Assembly: GCA_038124025.1 (NCBI GenBank)
Contig: JAYPBC010000035.1
Coordinates: forward strand, 1 to 17,274
DNA: 17,274 nt
DNA from: UBA1275 sp038124025
GTDB taxonomy: Bacteria > Bacteroidota > Rhodothermia > Balneolales > Balneolaceae
Reading direction: 5' to 3'
Below are positions 6,521 through 12,769 of the stretch, piece after piece (position 1 is the stretch's first letter; each line of letters begins with the position of its first letter). Below the pieces are notes generated by a model that searched no databases, was not told the origin of the DNA, and worked only from the letters and a program-made list of their open reading frames with translations. A program made the translations under genes and the position numbers.

Positions 6521-8122
6521 ATGGTTCGTATTTGTCTCCTTATAATTTCGATACAATGCATTTGGCTTGTTGAGGTCAAAGCTCAATATTCTATTACCCC
6601 AGAGTCGCAAGAGTACGATTATGTTAGGATGTTGGCGTTAAAAAATGCCGATATGATTCAGCCGTTGAGCTTTTTTCCTAGTATTGGTTTGGATTATGAA
6701 TTAGCAGAATTAGGTTGGGATATTTGGGTTCTTAGTAAAGAGCCAAGTCGCTTTTCTATCATCAGTCCTCGAGTTGGATTTATACACAATTCGAAGCTTA
6801 ATAGAAGCAACAATAACGGGCCGCTATGGACCGGTAAAGGGATGAATCTGTTTACCACCTTTGGCGTTCAGGGGAGGTTCACCTTAGGCAAAGAAAGTTC
6901 CATTAGTTATACCATACAACCCATGCTTTATTATGCTGAAAACCAAGATTTTATTATTCCAGCACACAACCTAAATAAAAGTGAGTTTTCTTATCCCTAT
7001 GCTAGCTCTTTAGATTGGGTGCAAAGGTTCGGAAATGAATCCTTTTCGGAATTTCATTTGGGACAGTCTGAAATAAAGCTATCGCACTCATACTTATACC
7101 TTGCCTTATCAACTCAGAATATGACATGGGGTCCTGCCTATCAAAATCAAATACTAATGAGCAGAAATGCAGGTGGTTTTCCTCATCTTCGCGTGGGGAC
7201 TAAAGCACCTTTAAAAACAGTCATCGGCCAAATGGAGCTGCAAGGTTTTTGGGGCAGATTAGCCGAATCGGATTATTTTGATGAAGACCCATCCAATGAT
7301 AGGCGGTATTTTACAGGTTTAGTTGCAGCTTATCGACCAAGTTTTGCAGATGGATTGACACTAAGCTTACATCGAGTGTTGTACAGAGAATGGCAGGATG
7401 GCGATTTGGTATTGGGGGATGTATTTGCGGCCTTTACCAATTTTTCCCCGAAAAGAGATACCGATATTGGAGAGGGCAGAATTACCAATGATTTTTATGA
7501 TCAAATCACTTCGGTGGCCTTGACCTGGAAGTTTCCTGAAGTGGGATTTGAAACCTATGTAGAATATGCTAAAAATGATTTTCCTGCGAGTTTTCAAGAA
7601 TTACTCAGGCAACCAGATCGTCAAAGAGCCTATACTTTTGGATTTTTGAAATTATTCAATCTTAAGTATGGAAATGTAATTAGGTTATTGATTGAAAGTA
7701 CTACCTTGAGTCAAAATCAAATATCATTTATCAATAATTCAGGTAGTGGTGGTACTTATTATATACATGGTATAGTTAATCAAGGGTATACACATCAAGG
7801 ACAATTAGTAGGAGCAAGCATTGGGCCGGGGGCAAATAGTAACTTCATATCCCTAGACTTTTTCGGCTCGGGAGGTGCTATTGGGGCCTATTTCCAACGA
7901 ACGCGATATAATGACGATTATACCATCCGAGCTTTTGTGGGGGATCGGGAATATGTAGCCGAATTTGACGTAAATTTTGGAATTAAAGGAGTTAAACACC
8001 TCGACAAGATGAGTCTAACAGCAGATATGTCCTTTACTTATTTAAACAATTGGTATTTTGATCCCGAGCTTAGCACTTGGAATTTTTCCCCTACCCTACA
8101 AATCAAGTATGGATTACATTAA
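6521..8122 (+). CDS. Capsule-assembly Wzi family outer-membrane protein
   Basis: A 533-residue predicted outer-membrane beta-barrel. The N-terminus is a signal peptide (hydrophobic 4-17) with likely cleavage after Ala21 in VKA-QYS. The body is rich in alternating aromatic/polar strands with Gly/Asn turns. The segment WGPAYQNQILMSRNAGGFPHLRVGT (about 203-227; WGP, then NAGGFPHL) matches the diagnostic WGP...NxPGFPH region of Wzi-type proteins. In enteric bacteria Wzi binds exported capsule and organises it on the cell surface; homologues in the FCB group are common in polysaccharide loci. It lies 9 bp after a glycosyltransferase gene, supporting a role for this locus in a cell-surface glycan. 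No Wza, Wzc, Wzx or Wzy gene is present in the window. Confidence 0.88.
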   Translation: MVRICLLIISIQCIWLVEVKAQYSITPESQEYDYVRMLALKNADMIQPLSFFPSIGLDYELAELGWDIWVLSKEPSRFSIISPRVGFIHNSKLNRSNNNGPLWTGKGMNLFTTFGVQGRFTLGKESSISYTIQPMLYYAENQDFIIPAHNLNKSEFSYPYASSLDWVQRFGNESFSEFHLGQSEIKLSHSYLYLALSTQNMTWGPAYQNQILMSRNAGGFPHLRVGTKAPLKTVIGQMELQGFWGRLAESDYFDEDPSNDRRYFTGLVAAYRPSFADGLTLSLHRVLYREWQDGDLVLGDVFAAFTNFSPKRDTDIGEGRITNDFYDQITSVALTWKFPEVGFETYVEYAKNDFPASFQELLRQPDRQRAYTFGFLKLFNLKYGNVIRLLIESTTLSQNQISFINNSGSGGTYYIHGIVNQGYTHQGQLVGASIGPGANSNFISLDFFGSGGAIGAYFQRTRYNDDYTIRAFVGDREYVAEFDVNFGIKGVKHLDKMSLTADMSFTYLNNWYFDPELSTWNFSPTLQIKYGLH

Positions 8123-8152
8123 GAAGGGACTGCTATATGGTGCCAAACCAAT

Positions 8153-9421
8153 TTAGTTTGAACGTTTTAAGATAATGAACGTGATATCATCGCTTTGAGG
8201 GCTTCCATCGGCATAGTCTTGAAGCGTCTGGAGCAAAGCTTTTTTCATCTCATCTGCAGTTAACTGACTGTGATCAAGTAACCACTGCTCAAAGCGTTCT
8301 TCAGAGAAGAGCTCGCCTGCGGGATTGGTTGCTTCGGTCACTCCATCTGAAAATAGCATTATAATATCGCCTTCATTAATAGATAAACTAGCAATCGGTA
8401 GGTCAATTTCCTCCATGATACCTAGCATAAGCCCACCTTCTTCTAATTCCTCCACCTGCTTTTCTGAAGTTCGTACAATATAAGGCGGATTATGCCCGGA
8501 ATTTACATAGCTGAGTACATGGCTTTTATAATCTAAATGGCAGTAAATAGAGGTAATGAACTTATCAACTGGAGAATCTCTGTAAATGTCTCCATTCACT
8601 TGGGCTAAGGCTTGAACAATATCCTTAGGATTGTTTTGAATATTGGCTCGAAGGGTAGCTCTCATAGTAGCCATTAGCAGTGAGGCAGGAACTCCTTTTC
8701 CAGTAACATCAGCAACTACAAAGCCATGCTGGTTAGGTTCTGGACTAGGAATGAAATCATAATAATCACCGCCTACATCTTTAGCCGGTATACTGCAACC
8801 AGCAATCTCATAGCCTTCAATCTCAGGGGTTTGCTGAGGGAAAAAGCGAGCTTGAATTTGAGTGGCTACCTCAAGTTCTTTATTGACCAATTCGGCCGCT
8901 AACTGTTGCTGTTGTATGTGCACATTTTCTAATGCTGTTGCGGCTTGATTGGCTAGAGTTTGAAATAACCCTAGCATCTCTTCGTTTAAAAAATCTTTGT
9001 TGATGTTGATGGCTTGCAAGACCCCAATGGTTTCACCTTGGTTATTATTTAAGGGAACACAAATCATATTTCGAGATTGAAACAGAGGATTGGACAGTAA
9101 TTCACCTTGAAAGCGTGGATCAGTTTGAACGTCGGGAATAAGTACAGGCTCTTGGTTCTGGACAACCCACCCACTTATTCCATGATCAGAGGCAATTTTT
9201 TTACCCGACACTTCGGCGGTTGCTGGTCCGGTTGGGATGGTTAGTTCTAGGTTTTTACCTTCATCACTCAGTAAAAAAAGTGAGCTAGCCTCAGCTTCGA
9301 CCATACCTTTTGTAGACTCAATTATTTCATGGAGTAATCTAGATGGATCCATCGTAGAATTAAATTTACCCACAATATCGAGGAGTAACCGTATGTTTGG
9401 GTGTAGATTAAATGAATTCAT
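8153..9421 (-). CDS. GAF domain SpoIIE/PP2C-type serine phosphatase (RsbU-like)
   Basis: A 422-residue cytosolic regulator. A GAF sensor domain spans about 25-165 (EASSLFLL, GISGWVVQNQEPVLIPDV, ICVPL, GVLQAIN). A short coiled linker (about 165-195) carries the ELEVATQIQARFFPQ segment typical of the switch helix. A PPM/SpoIIE phosphatase domain covers about 198-420. Its metal-binding acidic residues are present in KDVGGDYYDF (about 214-223), VADVTGKG (236-243), LFSDGVTEA (356-364) and SDDITF (410-415), so it should be active. Such phosphatases act on anti-sigma-antagonist (STAS) proteins in partner-switching cascades and respond to ligands of the GAF domain. No STAS or RsbW-like gene is adjacent. 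It converges with the Wzi gene with a 30-bp gap that shows no clear terminator. The ATG at 9421 lacks a Shine-Dalgarno. Confidence 0.93.
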   Translation of the reverse strand: MNSFNLHPNIRLLLDIVGKFNSTMDPSRLLHEIIESTKGMVEAEASSLFLLSDEGKNLELTIPTGPATAEVSGKKIASDHGISGWVVQNQEPVLIPDVQTDPRFQGELLSNPLFQSRNMICVPLNNNQGETIGVLQAININKDFLNEEMLGLFQTLANQAATALENVHIQQQQLAAELVNKELEVATQIQARFFPQQTPEIEGYEIAGCSIPAKDVGGDYYDFIPSPEPNQHGFVVADVTGKGVPASLLMATMRATLRANIQNNPKDIVQALAQVNGDIYRDSPVDKFITSIYCHLDYKSHVLSYVNSGHNPPYIVRTSEKQVEELEEGGLMLGIMEEIDLPIASLSINEGDIIMLFSDGVTEATNPAGELFSEERFEQWLLDHSQLTADEMKKALLQTLQDYADGSPQSDDITFIILKRSN

Positions 9422-9491
9422 GAATTAGTATATATGTGAAACATCGGCATAGAATTTGGATTTATGGAGACCGGTCTTAATAACCTTGGGC

Positions 9492-9602
9492 TTAATGTAA
9501 TTGAACCTTTCTATAATGCTCTTTAATAATACGTTCTAGCCGGTGTACTTCCAAGGGTTTATTGTAGAAAGGATTAAACGGTAAAACCTTAAAAAATGTC
9601 AT
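9492..9602 (-). pseudogene. Possible degraded ORF remnant
   Basis: A 36-codon reading from ATG at 9602 (open back to 9632) ends in NPFYNKPLEVHRLERIIKEH and a short basic tail. The Lys-Pro followed by an amphipathic helix recalls the beta5-alpha5 end of a response-regulator receiver domain. There is no room for the rest of such a domain: a stop lies just upstream. A second frame is open from about 9534 to 9425 and stops 3 bases before the phosphatase start. The pattern could be a truncated, frameshifted remnant or chance in AT-rich DNA. The domain resemblance is a weak by-eye impression. Confidence 0.2.
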
Positions 9603-9621
9603 TAGGGCTTCCAAAAAATTG

Positions 9622-9629
9622 TATCTTTG
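9622..9629 (+). promoter_or_regulatory. Bacteroidetes-type -7 box (TATCTTTG)
   Basis: TATCTTTG matches the TAnnTTTG -7 consensus known from Bacteroidetes primary sigma factors exactly. It lies 59 bases before the ATG of the small ORF at 9689, giving a leader of about 50 nt. No good TTG is seen at the expected -33 distance, which lowers confidence. Confidence 0.35.
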
Positions 9630-9688
9630 TTGTTATAAATTAATACCCTAAATAATATAAAGGGATAACCAACCAAATTAACAGGAAG

Positions 9689-9823
9689 ATGCTAGGATTT
9701 AAGATTGATATTTTTTGGCTATGGCTTGGAGACGTTCTCGAGCTAGGGCTCTATGTAGGGTTGATTTTTATAGTATATATGATGTTTCGACTTTGGTACG
9801 ACGGTTCAAAAACTTCCGGATAA
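9689..9823 (+). CDS. Putative single-helix membrane microprotein
   Basis: A 44-residue ORF, MLGFKIDIFWLWLGDVLELG then a hydrophobic helix (about 20-33, LYVGLIFIVYMMF) and a short polar tail RLWYDGSKTSG. Three features favour a real gene: an AGGA/AGGAAG sequence 3 bases before the ATG (rare in this window), a TATCTTTG promoter box about 60 bases upstream, and a composition strongly biased to a membrane segment with an amphipathic lead. Its last 18 bases overlap the 3' end of the CotH-like gene on the other strand. I do not recognise the family. A role such as modulating a membrane complex cannot be inferred from sequence alone. Confidence 0.45.
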   Translation: MLGFKIDIFWLWLGDVLELGLYVGLIFIVYMMFRLWYDGSKTSG

Positions 9824-11224
9824 TTCGGTATCCATCCATTCTAGTCGTTGGTTTAGCCATTCTTTGAGGTAGCTGATCTCCTCGTCATAGCTGCTTCCCA
9901 CAAAAGTATTGGAGGGAAGTTTTTGACCTAGAATGCTCCATTTTTTGAAATTTCGCTCTATGGCACCGGCGTAGTTCAGTCTTGCTACATGAGTGTCAAT
10001 TTTGTCCATTATGCTTTCAGTACCAAGTACAGTAGAACGAAGTTCTTCCCAACGGTTCACTAAGGCAGATCGAAACGTGTCGTCTTCTAATAATCTACCC
10101 CACCAAAAATGCACTAGCCATGGTGAATCTGGAGCTCTTTGATTTAGTTCAAACATCCACCCACCGCTCGTGCTTAACTCTCCGTGTCCAAAGGCAAGGT
10201 TTGCCATCCAAATTGGGCCCATATTAAGTGGAGCATTCCGATCTTTGTAAAGATATGTGTGAAAACGGTAAGCGTCCGGGTTTGCGGATAGTTCACTTAG
10301 TAGTAGATAGTCGACGAATGAGTCTAGATCTATATATTCGGAGTACCTACGCTCACCCTGTTCGAAATTGTCGCTTACCAATGCATTCTCAAATTGTGCG
10401 AGGTAGTCTTGGATATATCTTTTTTGTTGCTCGGTAATCACGTCTTTATCTGGATCTTCGTACATGAAATATTGTTCTTCGCTGCGCTTTTGTCCATGTG
10501 CAGGGAAATTGAGGGAATCACCGGATGGGCCAAACATGGATCGAAAACCATCTTTTTCATAGTATATAATTTCTTCTCCAATGGCCCGGTCACCGCGGTC
10601 ACCTCGTTCGTCATCAACCCGAAGGATATACCCTCCGCTAACGGTGGATGCATCATTTTCATCAGGATCTAAATCAACCAAATCGAGTCGGTTTTTGTCG
10701 CGTTTTATTTTTTCGGAAAAAAGGTAGACTCCTTGGTACTCGTCATTTATAGTGAGTTCCACAAAATCGTATCGAGGTCCGTATCGGCCTAAAGCCTTGG
10801 TTAAATCTATGATTAAAGCATGCCGAAGAAGTGTTTTATCAATGTAGGGTCCATATAACACCCAATCTTCTTCTTCGGGCATTGATAACAAGGAAACATC
10901 CATGTCTTGACCATTTACCGTCCAACTTTCCAGACCATAGGAGTATTTTGGCCCTTGTTCTAATGCACCAATACCGATGGTTTCTATCCCCATGGCTTGC
11001 TCCTGCTGTAATTCTTCATTCAAGTAGATCTGCACAGTACTCATTATTTTGGGGTCTTTTGGGATCTCTACTCCTCTGGTGTTAATGTTAAATTGGGCAA
11101 TGGGTGTATCACTTAAGGAAGTGGGGGCTTCTTCGTACCCCTGATTGGGTCCCGAACATGTTATGCAGAAAATAAATAATACCAATAGGCTTCCTGCATG
11201 GTAGGCTACGTTTTGTATGCGCAT
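9806..11224 (-). CDS. CotH-kinase-fold lipoprotein with altered active-site motif
   Basis: A 472-residue envelope protein. The N-terminus has a hydrophobic stretch (about 11-22) ending in ITC-SGPNQ, a plausible but imperfect lipobox (Cys23). CotH-family landmarks follow: DKTLLRHALIIDL (about 129-141), the VELTINDEYQGVYLFSEKIK region (155-174) with NRLDL, NPDAYRFHTYLYKD (315-328), and GPIWMANLAFGH (336-347). The C-terminal part has WWGRLL and RWEELR helices typical of the family. CotH proteins are atypical kinases phosphorylating secreted or spore-coat proteins. Here the usual W-D-F-N/D site reads W-M-A-N, and the early RG-S/K-S region (about 80-96) is also divergent, so catalysis may be lost or changed. 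The start overlaps the upstream epimerase gene by 19 bp. Family call firm, kinase activity doubtful. Confidence 0.85.
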   Translation of the reverse strand: MRIQNVAYHAGSLLVLFIFCITCSGPNQGYEEAPTSLSDTPIAQFNINTRGVEIPKDPKIMSTVQIYLNEELQQEQAMGIETIGIGALEQGPKYSYGLESWTVNGQDMDVSLLSMPEEEDWVLYGPYIDKTLLRHALIIDLTKALGRYGPRYDFVELTINDEYQGVYLFSEKIKRDKNRLDLVDLDPDENDASTVSGGYILRVDDERGDRGDRAIGEEIIYYEKDGFRSMFGPSGDSLNFPAHGQKRSEEQYFMYEDPDKDVITEQQKRYIQDYLAQFENALVSDNFEQGERRYSEYIDLDSFVDYLLLSELSANPDAYRFHTYLYKDRNAPLNMGPIWMANLAFGHGELSTSGGWMFELNQRAPDSPWLVHFWWGRLLEDDTFRSALVNRWEELRSTVLGTESIMDKIDTHVARLNYAGAIERNFKKWSILGQKLPSNTFVGSSYDEEISYLKEWLNQRLEWMDTELSGSF

Positions 11225-11643
11225 AATTCAATAAGTACTCCGTGTGCTGATTTTGGATGTAAGAATGCTACCCATTTTCCATGGGCTCCGGATATCGGTT
11301 TCGGATGAATGAGTTCCCAATCTAAGCTTTTTAGTCGATCTAGTTCACCATGAATATCGGGGACTAAGAAAGCGGTATGATGCATTCCTTCCCCTCTTTT
11401 ACTGATGAATTTGGCCACAATGGACTCTGGGTCAAGGGGAGCCAATAACTCTATGCGTGAGGTTGGGGTGTCTAAAAATGCGACCTCAACACCCTGAGAA
11501 TTCACTTTTTCACGTCCATAGTACTGGGTTGCTAACAAAGTTTCGTAGCGCACTAATGCGGTGTCCAGGCTGTTTACAGCTATACCTATATGATCTATTT
11601 GCCAGTTCGATGGTAGTGATGATGAGGTAGTAGATTGGTTCAT
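11206..11643 (-). CDS. mce: Methylmalonyl-CoA epimerase
   Basis: A 145-residue single-chain VOC (glyoxalase-fold) enzyme that interconverts (R)- and (S)-methylmalonyl-CoA, linking propionyl-CoA carboxylation to methylmalonyl-CoA mutase. IDHIGIAV (16-23), SRIELLAP (62-69), GEGMHHTAFLV (84-94) and LHPKSAHGVLIEL (128-140) match the family well. His18, Glu65, His88/89 and Glu139 sit where the metal ligands of the two beta-alpha-beta-beta-beta modules lie. The polar Ser/Thr-rich first 12 residues look like a non-conserved extension. No mutase or propionyl-CoA carboxylase gene is in the window. It is the first gene of a two-gene minus-strand unit; its last 19 bases overlap the CotH-like gene start. 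It diverges from the cyclophilin gene across 167 bp. Confidence 0.92.
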   Translation of the reverse strand: MNQSTTSSSLPSNWQIDHIGIAVNSLDTALVRYETLLATQYYGREKVNSQGVEVAFLDTPTSRIELLAPLDPESIVAKFISKRGEGMHHTAFLVPDIHGELDRLKSLDWELIHPKPISGAHGKWVAFLHPKSAHGVLIELCAYKT

Positions 11644-11703
11644 TCGTGGTTATAACTCGCTAATTCACGGTGATTCACTTTAGTAAGGCGTTATTTACTA
11701 GGT

Positions 11704-11719
11704 GTACCTTAAAAGGTAC
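11704..11719. promoter_or_regulatory. Operator-like dyad in divergent promoter region
   Basis: GTACCTT-AA-AAGGTAC is a 7-bp perfect inverted repeat with a 2-bp spacer. It sits about 60 bp before the epimerase start and about 90 bp before the cyclophilin start, in the only divergent gap of this half that is long enough for regulation. A T-run follows only on the plus side (TATTTTT), so a terminator is possible but makes little sense between divergent genes. A dimeric regulator site is the better guess. Confidence 0.3.
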
Positions 11720-11810
11720 CATAGTATTTTTCTACATCAATTAAATAAATAATAGATTATTTTATCATTAGACGATACTAATTTTCTCTAAACTAAACAT
11801 TGGTGAGCAA

Positions 11811-12722
11811 ATGCGTTCAATAAGCTTAGTAAAACTATGTATAATTGCCTTTTTGGCCTTCACTGGAAATTCTTGCAGTTCTGCTGATTCAAGCCAGAAC
11901 CAATCGGATACAGTCCCTCTATTTCCTACTGAAAATAGAACCGAGGATGTGGCGGTTATTTCCACTAAATATGGAGAAATGATTGTTAGGTTATACGATG
12001 CAACTCCGGAGCATAAGACAAATTTTTTAAACTTAGCTAAGGAAGGATTCTATGATTCAACTACTTTCCACCGAGTTATAGAAGGATTTATGGTGCAAGG
12101 AGGGGATCCAAATTCTAAGGATGATAATCTCCGTAATGATGGTCAAGGTGGACCAGGCTATACCTTGCCTGCGGAAATAGTACGTGGGTATATCCATAAA
12201 AGAGGAGCACTGGCAGCAGCACGAATGGGGAATGATACGAATCCAGATATGCGCTCAAGTGGATCTCAGTTCTACATTGTTCATGGGCGTACGCGTACAG
12301 AGCGAGATTTAGATCAACTCATGGCGCAAGCGAATAATAACATTGAGCAAGGGCTTATTACGACCTATGTAGGAGCACCTGAGAATTCCGAGATTAAGCA
12401 GCGAATTGAAGAGGCTATGATGAACGGTAACCAGGGCGTAGTGAGTGACATTATTGAAGAAATAAAACCACTTGCAACCAAAGATTTTGAGCCATTAGTA
12501 TATACTCCAGAACAGCGTGAAATCTATATGAATAAAGGTGGGGTTCCTTATTTGGATGGGTCTTACACCGTCTTTGGTGAGGTTATTCAAGGCTTGGCGG
12601 TGGTAGACAGTATCGCGCAAGCTAAGAAAAGTTATGCAGACCGTCCGGTAGAAGACATTCCGATGATGGTTCGGGTTCAAACAATGACTCTAGCCCCGGA
12701 CGGAACCATTATCGAGCAGTAG
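11811..12722 (+). CDS. Cyclophilin-type peptidyl-prolyl isomerase, lipoprotein
   Basis: A 303-residue envelope foldase. The N-terminus (hydrophobic 5-17) ends in GNSC-SSADSS, a lipoprotein-like signal with Cys22. The cyclophilin domain starts near 47. FHRVIEGFMVQGGDP (86-100) contains the catalytic Arg88, Phe93 and Gln96, and SGSQFYIVHG (150-159) and YTVFGEVIQGLAVVDSI (252-268) complete the barrel. Between these last two, about 90 residues (160-245) form an insertion rich in charged helices. Such inserts occur in FCB-group secreted cyclophilins. The enzyme would isomerise prolyl bonds of folding periplasmic or outer-membrane proteins. GGTGAG just before the ATG is a weak Shine-Dalgarno. It converges on polX with a 47-bp gap containing only a short GGTT-GAGA-AACC hairpin. 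Confidence 0.93.
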   Translation: MRSISLVKLCIIAFLAFTGNSCSSADSSQNQSDTVPLFPTENRTEDVAVISTKYGEMIVRLYDATPEHKTNFLNLAKEGFYDSTTFHRVIEGFMVQGGDPNSKDDNLRNDGQGGPGYTLPAEIVRGYIHKRGALAAARMGNDTNPDMRSSGSQFYIVHGRTRTERDLDQLMAQANNNIEQGLITTYVGAPENSEIKQRIEEAMMNGNQGVVSDIIEEIKPLATKDFEPLVYTPEQREIYMNKGGVPYLDGSYTVFGEVIQGLAVVDSIAQAKKSYADRPVEDIPMMVRVQTMTLAPDGTIIEQ

Positions 12723-12769
12723 ATCAATAAGGAGTAGGCTAAAAAGAAGCGGTAGGTTGAGAAACCATC

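Larger units (their letters stand above)
9422..9805. other. Gene-poor interval between phosphatase and CotH genes
   Basis: This 384-bp interval holds no large gene. The minus-strand half nearest the phosphatase contains short open stretches that may be a decayed gene (9492-9632). The other half carries a plus-strand TATCTTTG box (9622-9629) and a 44-codon ORF starting at 9689. No tRNA, repeat array or strong terminator was seen. Confidence 0.5.

Noticed and set aside
8123..8152. attR-like repeat of the tRNA-Pro 3' end at the far edge of the glycan block
   Set aside because: No copy of the tRNA 3' end was found here, and there is no integrase in the window.
10580..10625. Tandem RGD (ERGDRGDR) in the CotH-like lipoprotein, suggestive of integrin binding
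   Set aside because: It lies in a charged loop of a probably free-living bacterium's protein; short RGD strings arise often by chance and nothing else supports host adhesion.
10394..11085. Several 60-90 codon open frames antisense to the CotH-like gene
   Set aside because: They are shadows of a well-supported gene, lack recognisable motifs and have no ribosome sites.
12723..12769. Bidirectional terminator between the cyclophilin gene and polX
   Set aside because: Only a four-pair GGTT-GAGA-AACC stem is present, without a good T-run directly after it on either strand.
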